Assembly (NCBI GenBank): GCA_017421975.1
Contig: JAFOHE010000354.1
Location: 1-32,506 of the forward strand
Source: Pseudomonadota bacterium
GTDB taxonomy: Bacteria > Myxococcota_A > Bradymonadia > UBA4248
Direction: 5' to 3'
Length of the DNA: 32,506 bases
Shown here piece by piece: positions 25,822 to 32,506 of the stretch (position 1 is its first letter; every line of letters begins with the position of its first letter). The notes under the pieces were generated by a model. That model did no database searches and was not told the DNA's origin. It saw only the letters and a list, made by a program, of their open reading frames with translations. A program made the translations under genes and the position numbers.

Positions 25822-26667
25822 CTAGAAGAGAGATTTGAACTTAAACTCGGTTCTGCCAAGACGAATCGTATCGTTGTCAATGAGATCTGATTTCGTGCAT
25901 CGTTTCTGATTGACAAAGGTTCCGTTCATAGAATCGAGGTCTGTGACCTGGAAATTGCCGTTTTCATGACGAATCGTGCAATGCTTCGCCGAAAGATAGG
26001 GGTCTGTGATAACGATATCGCAGTCTGCCGCTGTACCAAGAATGTTTTTGCCATCATAAATACGGAAATCCTCACCACGATGATTACCGTTCTGTGCAAC
26101 GATCCATCCGACGACGGAACGCGTTTCCTTAGCCGAAATATCAGAAAGATTAATCGCGACCGTCTTTTCACCACCGGCTTCTATGCCCGCAGGTGCACCC
26201 ATAACGGCTTGTGGTGCTGCTGCTCCAACCTGACCAACAGGCGTACCGCAGTACGGACACATATCCCAATCCGCCTGAAGTTCAGACCCACAGCTCATGC
26301 AGGTGACAGTCATAGCACGCTGCCTAACGTTTTTATTTCCTTTACCCATTTTAGCTGAACCCTGTTGTTTCTTGGCAACCTGGCTTGCCTGAGGCATTCC
26401 TCCGGCCGCTCCACCAGCACCTCCAGCACCGCCACGCACTCCGGGCGCGCCTTTCGCCAGCTTTGGACTGCCATTATCTTGTTTGTTAAGTCCTGTTACC
26501 TTGTCTGATGCTTTATAGGCCGCTTCATCAAGTTTGATCTGCGCCTTCATCGCTTTCGCCTGGACTTTACCAATCGTGGCACGCTTGATCTGCGCTCCCA
26601 TCCTCATCTTGTAACGAGACGCTGAGGATCGAAACAACGAAGTAAACAAATTAGAAAAATAATTCAT
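25822..26667 (-). CDS. FHA-domain protein with zinc ribbon
   Basis: A 281-residue cytosolic protein. Residues 1-60 are basic and helical, and 70-112 form a Gly/Ala-rich linker. A four-Cys zinc ribbon follows (Cys123, 126, 137, 140; CMSCGSEL and CPYCGTP). The C-terminal FHA domain (about 187-278) reads phosphothreonine peptides; its binding motifs are ILGTAADCDIVI, LSAKH (225-229) and SMNGTFVN (246-253). This layout is seen in phosphosignalling and secretion-related FHA proteins of Myxococcota. No kinase is encoded nearby. A PP2C phosphatase lies 10 kb away on the same strand, a possible but unproven partner. The ribosome site is GGGGTG upstream of the ATG. Confidence 0.9.
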   Translation of the reverse strand: MNYFSNLFTSLFRSSASRYKMRMGAQIKRATIGKVQAKAMKAQIKLDEAAYKASDKVTGLNKQDNGSPKLAKGAPGVRGGAGGAGGAAGGMPQASQVAKKQQGSAKMGKGNKNVRQRAMTVTCMSCGSELQADWDMCPYCGTPVGQVGAAAPQAVMGAPAGIEAGGEKTVAINLSDISAKETRSVVGWIVAQNGNHRGEDFRIYDGKNILGTAADCDIVITDPYLSAKHCTIRHENGNFQVTDLDSMNGTFVNQKRCTKSDLIDNDTIRLGRTEFKFKSLF

Positions 26668-26731
26668 TTTTCACCCCGATAGATAAGCAACGATGATGTA
26701 CTCTTTCGCGCAACACACGCAAAGGCGCAGT

Positions 26732-26761
26732 ATTTTAACACACTTTATCACATCTTGGCAA
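26732..26761 (-). promoter_or_regulatory. Candidate promoter of the FHA gene
   Basis: On the minus strand: -35 TTGCCA (26761-26756), 18-base spacer, -10 TAAAAT (26737-26732). The ATG is 65 bp downstream. Confidence 0.5.
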
Positions 26762-26790
26762 TAGAACTTACATCCTTCCATACAAAGCTG

Positions 26791-28392
26791 CTAGCGAATC
26801 TCTCGATGATAGGACAATATAAGCGCCACAAGACCAAACATAATCATAAAAATGCCAATCCCCTGACTCGTCGTCAATATTGTGACATGGTTCGGATCGA
26901 CATCTAAAAGCCGATTCAGGGGTTCAATCGTCTGCTCAAAGAAATACCCCCGTTCCGTATCATCCCGCATCATTTCGACGATAATTCGCCATACGCCATA
27001 ACCGATAAACCAAATCGCCGTCATTCGCCCAGGATGAACTTTGACATTGTCCACAAGCGTGGCACGCTTCGACGATGTTTCTGATGCTGATGCTTCCGTC
27101 TCCACAGACGCTTTCAAATTGTCTTTCGGGGACGCCGATACGTCCTTGGCATCCAAAGACACACCAGGCTTGCCTTTTGCATCCGCTAAATTCCCTTCCT
27201 TTTGCAATGCCGCTGATCCCGCATCCGCTTCGCTTCCCTTCGAGGCAAGCGCTGATGATGCAGGCACAACAGCCTCACCATCGCCACGCTCCGACACAGG
27301 CTCGTCTCCCTTCGGAAGTGCTGAAAGCCCCGCAAGTGCTGCATCGAGTGCTTGATTGGCAAGACCGCTCTTCAAAGAACTCACTTGTTCCGACGACGAT
27401 GAAACACATTCGGTCGATCGAACTGCCGCTTGCGCCACTTCACCTCGAATCGTCTCCGGATCCTGTGACGCACTGCCAATCACACGCCCCTTCAAATGCT
27501 TATTCTGACGCCAGCCCATGAAGAATAAAATCCCAAAAATGAGAAATTCTACACCAGCTTCATAGAGTTGCGTCGGATGCATACCCGGCGTCTCCTGCGT
27601 CTTCAAAATAACATCAGCCCATTGCGGATCTTTGAGAAGCTCCATATAGGCAAACGAACCAGGACCATAGTGGATTCCAAATCCCGATTGCGTCACTGCA
27701 CCCCAACAACATCCTGCTGCAAGACAGCCAATCCGCCCAAAGGCATGCGTGATCGCCAATGACATCGCCAACAAATCTGTCAGCGTTAAAAAACTAAACC
27801 GCGCATGACGACGCTTCTGCTGAATCACGCCGACAAGCAATACCAAAAATCCTGAAATCACACCGCCATAAAATGTCAGTCCCCCCTCCGAAACGCGCAA
27901 AACGCGCAGACAGTCCGGCGCTGACATGCCGACTTTCGACGGCTCAAAACAGGAGTCCAGATAAAACTGATAATCCACAAGCACGTGGACGGCGCGAGCG
28001 CCAACAAAGCCAATCAACACAAACCATAGACACAGCTTCGCATACCACATCCGATCAATTCCACGGTAAGGCGCATAAGACATCCCCGAAAGAATGCCAA
28101 AAATAATGCCCACGAGAATACAAAACGCATACGAATGGATCACGACTGGCTCGCTAAACTTCAAGGCATAATCCGGCTCAAACGTCCCCATAAAAGACGG
28201 AATGAGCCAAATCAATGCCAAAACGACAATCACCCCCTGGATAAAGGCTTCCTGCCAACGGCCTTTGATAAAAATACCGATGGAACTCAAAAAACCCCAT
28301 ATCATCAGGAGTGAGCCAATGCCCCAAAGGATGCGTTCAAACATCACGCCATGAAGCGTTATGCCAAATATCTCAAGTAGATCGGGATACAT
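26791..28392 (-). CDS. lgt: Prolipoprotein diacylglyceryl transferase with large insertion
   Basis: A 533-residue polytopic membrane enzyme, far longer than the ~260-300 usual for Lgt. Lgt moves diacylglycerol from phosphatidylglycerol to the lipobox Cys of prolipoproteins. Core motifs are IHSYAF (85-90), EGGLTFYGG (169-177), THAFGRIGCLAAGCCWG (215-231, His216 and Arg220), MHPTQLYE (271-278) and GYGVWRIIVEMMRDD (464-478). An N-terminal extension of about 80 residues adds two helices. Residues ~303-454 are a soluble, Ala/Ser/Glu/Lys-rich, low-complexity insertion in the loop before the conserved last part. The catalytic set looks intact, so an active enzyme is likely. It would process the many lipoproteins of the window. 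It lies downstream of valS. Confidence 0.92.
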   Translation of the reverse strand: MYPDLLEIFGITLHGVMFERILWGIGSLLMIWGFLSSIGIFIKGRWQEAFIQGVIVVLALIWLIPSFMGTFEPDYALKFSEPVVIHSYAFCILVGIIFGILSGMSYAPYRGIDRMWYAKLCLWFVLIGFVGARAVHVLVDYQFYLDSCFEPSKVGMSAPDCLRVLRVSEGGLTFYGGVISGFLVLLVGVIQQKRRHARFSFLTLTDLLAMSLAITHAFGRIGCLAAGCCWGAVTQSGFGIHYGPGSFAYMELLKDPQWADVILKTQETPGMHPTQLYEAGVEFLIFGILFFMGWRQNKHLKGRVIGSASQDPETIRGEVAQAAVRSTECVSSSSEQVSSLKSGLANQALDAALAGLSALPKGDEPVSERGDGEAVVPASSALASKGSEADAGSAALQKEGNLADAKGKPGVSLDAKDVSASPKDNLKASVETEASASETSSKRATLVDNVKVHPGRMTAIWFIGYGVWRIIVEMMRDDTERGYFFEQTIEPLNRLLDVDPNHVTILTTSQGIGIFMIMFGLVALILSYHREIR

Positions 28393-28448
28393 AGACGATG
28401 GTTCTTGTCAAATGTGTTTTGGTTGTGTTGATTTGAGTGACGCTTGCT

Positions 28449-31289
28449 TTAGCCGAGCTGAGCACGGGCTTTCGTAAGCTTCTCAAGCTCATTGCGGCCA
28501 TTCTCAACACGCGCTTTTTCTGTCTCAACGACTTCCGGTTTGGCACGGGCGACAAAGTTCGGATTCGAAAGCTTGCGTTCGCTCGCTTCAAGATCCTTTT
28601 TAACTTTCGCAATCGCTTTATCAAGACGATCTCGTTCGGCAGAAACGTCGATCAGATCAGCAAACGGAATCACAAGCTCTATGCCATCGGCGACGCCAAG
28701 CGCACACGGTGACGGTTTCTCATGATCCGCACCTGATACGATGATCGCTTCCACACGACCAAGCTGCTTGATCGAAGAGGCCATGGACGCCACAATCTCG
28801 CGTTTGCCTTCGTCATCGCTCAGCGCATACAACTGCGGAATTACCTTACTCGGCGCAATATTTGCCTCACCACGGATGTTGCGGATCGAACTCACAATCG
28901 CGATAAGGGTACGCGTGCGTTCGGCTTCCTTCTCATTCAAAAAGCCTTCATCAACAACCGGCCACGGCGCAATCATAATCGATTCAGGTGCTTCCGAACA
29001 CTTCGGAAGATTCTGCCATATCTCTTCCGTGATAAACGGTGCAAACGGATGAAGCAGACGAAGAATCGTCTCAAGTACATGAACAAGTACAAGGCGCGTC
29101 GTGCGACGACGTGCAGCTGCCGACTCTTCCTTGTTGTACAAAACAACCTTCGAAAGCTCAATGTACCAGTCGCAGTATTCATTCCACAGAAAATCATAAA
29201 TACACTGCGCAGCTTCATTAAAGTTAAAGGCTTCAATCTGATCTGTCACCGTCTTCACAACGCGGTTCAGACGATCAAGAATCCAGGCATCCGCCATCGA
29301 AAGTTCCTTCGCCTCAAACGGTGCTTTGCAACCCGATGACGTGATGTTCGAGACAATGTCAGATTCCCCCTCGACATTCATCAAGACAAAGCGGCTCGCC
29401 TGCCACACTTTGTTCAAAAAGGCACGATAGCCTTCGATACGGCGAATGTCGAGACGCACGTCGCGGCCCTGGGCTGCAAGCATGGTCAACGAAAAACGAA
29501 GCGCATCACTTCCCTGTGGATCAATACCATTCGGATAATCATCAAAGAGCTGACGCGATGCCGCTTTCTCATCCTCGGGAACCGTGTCCGGATGACACCC
29601 ATAAATCAAAAGAAGCGGATCAATGACATTCCCTTTCGTCTTCGACATCTTCACGCCCTGCTTGTCACGGACAAGCGCATGAAAATAGATATCCTTAAAG
29701 GGCGTCTCGCCCATAAAATGAATACCGAACATCATCATGCGGGCAACCCAGAAGAAAATAATATCTGCCGCCGTCTCCATCACGCTCGTCGGATAAAACT
29801 TCTTCAACGTATCCGTCTGCTCCGGCCACCCCATCGTCGAAAACGGCCACAAACCTGAGCTAAACCACGTATCAAGAACATCCGGCTCCTGTATCAGATG
29901 CGTTGAACCACAAACGGGACATTTCTCCGGTTTGCTCTTCGCAACAATCGGTTTGGCCTGCGCATCAATCCGAAGATCCGGATCCTTCTGACCTGGATTC
30001 GTAATATAATGAATATGTCCCTTGCAACAGTCTTCACAATACCACGCTGGAATCTGATGACCCCACCAAAGCTGACGGCTGATACACCAATCACGAATGT
30101 TGTTCATCCAGTTGAAAAACGTCTTTTCCCAAAGGCGCGGCGTCATGCGCGTCTCACCTTTTTCAACGGCTTCAATCGCAGGTTTCGCAAGGACTTTGGC
30201 GTTGACCCACCACTGCGGAAGAAGAAGCGGCTCTACCAACGCACCCGATCGCTGAGAACGCGACGGCATGTGACGATAATCTTCCACGCGAACGAGATTG
30301 CCCGATGCCGTCAAATCTTCGATCACAGCTTCACGGCACTTCTCCCGCGTCATGCCACGGTACTTCTCAGGCACATTGGCCGTCATACACGCATCAATGC
30401 CAATCACCTGAATACGCGGCAAATGATTGCGTTTGCCTGTCTCAAAATCATTAAAGTCATGAGCCGGCGTAATTTTCACGGCACCCGTACCAAACGCCAT
30501 ATCCGCTGCTTCCGCATCCGCAATGATCGGTATTTCACGATCCGTCAACGGAAGTTTGACTTTCTTCCCGACAATCGCTTTGTAACGCTCATCATCCGGA
30601 TGAACCGCAACCGCCGTATCGCCAAACAGCGTCTCCGGACGCGTCGTCGATATCTCAATCGATCCCGTACCATCCACCAAATCATATCGTAGATGCCACA
30701 AATGACCCGCTTCCTCTTCCTGATCAATCTCAAGGTCGCTCAATACGGTCTGTGCCACTGGATCCCAGTTAACAAGGCGTTCATCGCGATAAATCAGCCC
30801 CTCTTCATAAAGACGCACAAAAACTTCTCGGACGGCCCGCGACAGACCTTCGTCCATCGTAAACCGCTCACGCTCCCAGTCGCAGCTCGCGCCGAGAATC
30901 TTCAACTGCTCAATGATGTTCGAACCCTTCTCGCGCTTCCACGCCCAGACGCGTTCCAAAAATGCATCGCGACCAATCTCAAGACGCGTCTTGCCTTCTT
31001 TGGCAAGCTGACGCTCCACCATCACTTGCGTCGCAATCCCCGCATGATCCGTACCAGGAAGCCATAACGCCTCAAATCCCTGCATGCGCTTAAAACGCGT
31101 GAGAAGATCCTGAATCGTCACAAAAAGCGCATGGCCCATGTGCAGCTTACCCGTGACGTTCGGCGGCGGAATCACAATCGTAAACGGCGGTTTCTTCGAA
31201 TGCTCATCCGCATGAAAATACCCCTTCTCCGTCCAAAATGGATACCAGCGTTTCTCAACTTCCGTCGGTTGGTACGTCTTATCTATCAT
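28449..31289 (-). CDS. valS: Valyl-tRNA synthetase
   Basis: A 946-residue class Ia aminoacyl-tRNA synthetase that charges tRNA-Val and edits threonyl products. The HIGH-type motif HMGH (50-53) lies within PPPNVTGKLHMGHA. The CP1 editing domain is inserted at about 190-390 (ISTTRPETLFGDTAV). The second signature reads KMSKT (547-551) where KMSKS is usual. The C-terminal coiled-coil arm (DRLDKAIAKVKKDLEASER) is present. The ATG at 31289 is preceded by GAGGAG; a longer frame to 31334 would include that site and is rejected. A promoter and a leader hairpin are seen upstream. Confidence 0.97.
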   Translation of the reverse strand: MIDKTYQPTEVEKRWYPFWTEKGYFHADEHSKKPPFTIVIPPPNVTGKLHMGHALFVTIQDLLTRFKRMQGFEALWLPGTDHAGIATQVMVERQLAKEGKTRLEIGRDAFLERVWAWKREKGSNIIEQLKILGASCDWERERFTMDEGLSRAVREVFVRLYEEGLIYRDERLVNWDPVAQTVLSDLEIDQEEEAGHLWHLRYDLVDGTGSIEISTTRPETLFGDTAVAVHPDDERYKAIVGKKVKLPLTDREIPIIADAEAADMAFGTGAVKITPAHDFNDFETGKRNHLPRIQVIGIDACMTANVPEKYRGMTREKCREAVIEDLTASGNLVRVEDYRHMPSRSQRSGALVEPLLLPQWWVNAKVLAKPAIEAVEKGETRMTPRLWEKTFFNWMNNIRDWCISRQLWWGHQIPAWYCEDCCKGHIHYITNPGQKDPDLRIDAQAKPIVAKSKPEKCPVCGSTHLIQEPDVLDTWFSSGLWPFSTMGWPEQTDTLKKFYPTSVMETAADIIFFWVARMMMFGIHFMGETPFKDIYFHALVRDKQGVKMSKTKGNVIDPLLLIYGCHPDTVPEDEKAASRQLFDDYPNGIDPQGSDALRFSLTMLAAQGRDVRLDIRRIEGYRAFLNKVWQASRFVLMNVEGESDIVSNITSSGCKAPFEAKELSMADAWILDRLNRVVKTVTDQIEAFNFNEAAQCIYDFLWNEYCDWYIELSKVVLYNKEESAAARRRTTRLVLVHVLETILRLLHPFAPFITEEIWQNLPKCSEAPESIMIAPWPVVDEGFLNEKEAERTRTLIAIVSSIRNIRGEANIAPSKVIPQLYALSDDEGKREIVASMASSIKQLGRVEAIIVSGADHEKPSPCALGVADGIELVIPFADLIDVSAERDRLDKAIAKVKKDLEASERKLSNPNFVARAKPEVVETEKARVENGRNELEKLTKARAQLG

Positions 31290-31322
31290 ATTCAAGCTCC
31301 TCAATTTCGATGAATGACAGGC

Positions 31323-31347
31323 TGCTACCAGCATATACTGGTAAGCA
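31323..31347 (-). promoter_or_regulatory. Hairpin in valS leader
   Basis: Outer TGC/GCA, inner TACCAG/CTGGTA, loop of six, with one unpaired base (A31344 on the plus strand). It lies between the predicted promoter and the ribosome site. Its geometry partly recalls the nested-palindrome family (inner stem bounded by TA), but the unpaired base and the third stem base differ. No T-box features are seen. Confidence 0.4.
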
Positions 31348-31370
31348 TTTCCCCCAAAAAAACGGCGAGA

Positions 31371-31399
31371 CTTCTATCATTTTTATCTGTAACACGCAA
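31371..31399 (-). promoter_or_regulatory. Candidate promoter of valS
   Basis: On the minus strand: -35 TTGCGT (31399-31394), 17-base spacer, -10 TAGAAG (31376-31371). The -10 equals that of tRNA-Pro. Confidence 0.5.
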
Positions 31400-31481
31400 C
31401 GCGTTGACGGCTATTCTTCAACGTTTCCACGCCACTTCCCGCCGATGGTCAGCATCATGGAACCATTCTTTTATGGTCGCA

Positions 31482-31617
31482 GGGCTATGCGCCGATTGGC
31501 GCATACGCCCCGCGCATCGGCCTATGCGCCGTCGGCGCATACGGCCTCTGGACGCCCGCTATTTGCAGATGGTACAGTCGCGCTGTCCGCACGTCTGTAC
31601 CATCCGCAAATACGCGG
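31482..31617 (-). repeat. Hairpin cluster F: three tandem nested palindromes
   Basis: H13 31482-31510: outer GGGC/GCCC, unpaired C31506, inner TATGCGCC/GGCGCATA. H14 31519-31546: outer GGCC/GGCC, unpaired C31542, inner stem of nine pairs with one loop base. H15 31556-31617: outer CCGC/GCGG, unpaired C31613, inner TATTTGC/GCAAATA extended past one mismatch by a further ten pairs (31568-31577/31595-31604). Inner stems of H13/H14 share TATGCG with H2 and H6; H15 shares TATTTGC with H3. Confidence 0.88.
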
Positions 31618-31699
31618 CCGCAAACGCTTGCCACGCACCAGTTTGTGCGATGCAATTTTTTCATTTTTTTGGTTTTTTAAGGCTTGATTTTTTTATCAT

Positions 31700-31736
31700 G
31701 CAACGGTCATTTTTGGAATGACGCAACGGTCATTTT
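31700..31736 (+). promoter_or_regulatory. Pair of 14-bp direct repeats upstream of the broken lipoprotein
   Basis: GCAACGGTCATTTT occurs exactly at 31700-31713 and again at 31723-31736, with a 23-bp period (about two helical turns). A TTGACA follows at 31739-31744, but no -10 fits at normal spacing before the start at 31768. The pair may be a regulator-binding site. Confidence 0.45.
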
Positions 31737-31767
31737 AATTGACATATCAAACCGCGTGGAGGAGATC

Positions 31768-32343
31768 ATGTTCCGTGGATATCATTATTTTTTAGTAAGC
31801 TCGGTCGCCATGTTGTTTAACTTATGTTTGGCTGGTTGCAGTGTATTGAGTAAACAAACAGAGTAAACAGATATTCTTCAAGTAAACAACATATCGTTAA
31901 ATGAGGATGTGCGTCGTCCTTCTGAAGTGTTGCGCAGCGAAGATCCTGGTACCAAAAGTCATAATGTCTATTTAGAAAAGCAGAGTTCGCAATTTGATAC
32001 GGTTCATATTCCAAACGAAATTGATTACGAACCTGTAAAACTCGTGTTTATTCGAACTGAAGAGAATAAGGATAGTACGGGCGGTCCATATTTAAAATAT
32101 CTTGAATTGTTACAACAGGCAGATAAATTGGGTGCACATGATATTGTTAATGTTAGGATTGAACGAACAGAGAACTGTGTAAAGACAGTTAAAAAAGAAC
32201 CAGAATGTAAAAATGTGCGATTCGGATCTGCTCTTGCAATACGTTATACGAAACCGATTACACTCAAAACTCTTGAACCGAATACAACTTGTAAAAGTTC
32301 GAACAACGTGTCTGAGCAACAAAGTACGAGTAACACTAAATAA
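31768..32343 (+). pseudogene. Lipoprotein gene interrupted by one in-frame stop
   Basis: An ATG at 31768 with a strong GGAGGAG site opens a lipoprotein signal ending LAGC (Cys24). After 32 codons there is TAA at 31864-31866. The same frame then stays open for 158 codons to a TAA at 32341, so the full product would be ~190 residues with one nonsense codon. The downstream part contains LLQQADKLGAHDIVNVRI and later CKNVRFGSALAIRY, which faintly recall RcsF/YbjQ-like envelope stress proteins (tentative). Restart of translation at GTG 31909 is possible but poorly supported. The gene is AT-rich compared with its neighbours. It lies next to the right terminal repeat. A sequencing error, readthrough or true decay all remain possible. 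Confidence 0.7.
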
Positions 32344-32363
32344 CATATAAAATTCTGATTTAA

Positions 32364-32498
32364 TACCTGGATTCTCAAGCTAAACATGACGATGTGGAAA
32401 TATGCAAGTCCAGTTGTTCGTATGTTTTTTCTATACACGCAAAGTTTGTAGATAACGCATTATATAAAGCCCGTAGGGCTTTGGGCGAGTAGCCCCCG
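32364..32498 (+). repeat. Right copy of terminal inverted repeat
   Basis: The reverse complement of 1-137 with two single-base indels. Beyond 32498 the sequence continues as GCAACGCC to the window end. Read on the minus strand, the outer end begins GGCGTTGCCGGGGG, similar to the G-rich arm before hairpin D. No gene is seen in it. Confidence 0.9.
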
Positions 32499-32506
32499 GC
32501 AACGCC

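Larger units (their letters stand above)
31290..31767. other. Long divergent intergenic region
   Basis: The 478 bp between valS and the broken lipoprotein gene hold the valS leader hairpin and promoter, hairpin cluster F, and a pair of direct repeats. Open frames here have no ribosome sites or family features. Confidence 0.6.

Noticed and set aside
31290-31400. T-box riboswitch for valS
   Set aside because: No T-box sequence or specifier stem is visible, only a single short hairpin.
144-31617. Nested hairpins as integron attC sites
   Set aside because: They resemble attC in having conserved structure, variable sequence and an extrahelical base, but lack the GTTRRRY/RYYYAAC core sites. No integron integrase is present, and they are not placed after single-gene cassettes.
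1-32506. Composite transposon bounded by the terminal inverted repeats
   Set aside because: The interior contains essential housekeeping genes and no transposase, so a dispersed repeat is the simpler explanation.

Overview
The window is a gene-dense bacterial chromosome segment of moderate GC content. The gene mix suggests a Myxococcota or former deltaproteobacterial lineage, possibly Bradymonadia-like. It has many lipoproteins with myxobacterial-type domains (choice-of-anchor-D/PKD, PEGA, pre-peptidase-like, Cys-rich), an FHA protein with a zinc ribbon, a PP2C phosphatase with a long low-complexity tail, and an Lgt of the GRIGCLAAGCC type. This placement is an inference from gene content, not from a phylogenetic marker search.

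Layout, left to right. Positions 1-290 hold one copy of a ~137 bp repeat (its inverted copy ends the window) followed by four hairpins. Next come a large lipoprotein (-), a CrcB/FluC fluoride channel (+), an LRR protein (-) and tRNA-Pro(CGG) (-). A minus-strand run follows: dTMP kinase, RluD-type pseudouridine synthase and an UbiB/AarF kinase-like protein, which overlap, plus a membrane protein and a coiled-coil membrane protein upstream. A lone Wzx-type flippase (+) is flanked by two hairpin clusters. Then an acyl-CoA dehydrogenase overlapping a lipoprotein, a PP2C phosphatase and a small lipoprotein lie on the minus strand. The plus strand carries rpsT, a secreted protein, a lipoprotein prolyl oligopeptidase, a TPR/beta-propeller protein, an HtrA-like lipoprotein protease, rsmE and a PEGA protein. 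The minus strand then carries a Cys-rich lipoprotein, the FHA protein, an Lgt with a large insertion, and valS. The right end holds three more hairpins and a lipoprotein gene broken by one in-frame stop.

Functionally the window mixes housekeeping (tmk, rluD, rpsT, rsmE, valS, tRNA-Pro, lgt) with cell-envelope proteins. At least seven encoded proteins carry lipoproteins signals that Lgt would process. PP2C and FHA are reader/eraser parts of Ser/Thr phosphosignalling, but no kinase of that type is encoded here.

The most notable signal is a family of at least 15 intergenic nested palindromes at six loci. All have the same geometry: an outer stem ending in C, one unpaired G, an inner stem opening TAT and closing ATA, then the outer stem resuming with G. 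The stem sequences differ from copy to copy while base pairing is kept. Two copies share the same outer arms but carry different inner palindromes, as if the inner part were an exchangeable cassette. I do not recognise this family among described REP, BIME, MITE or attC elements.
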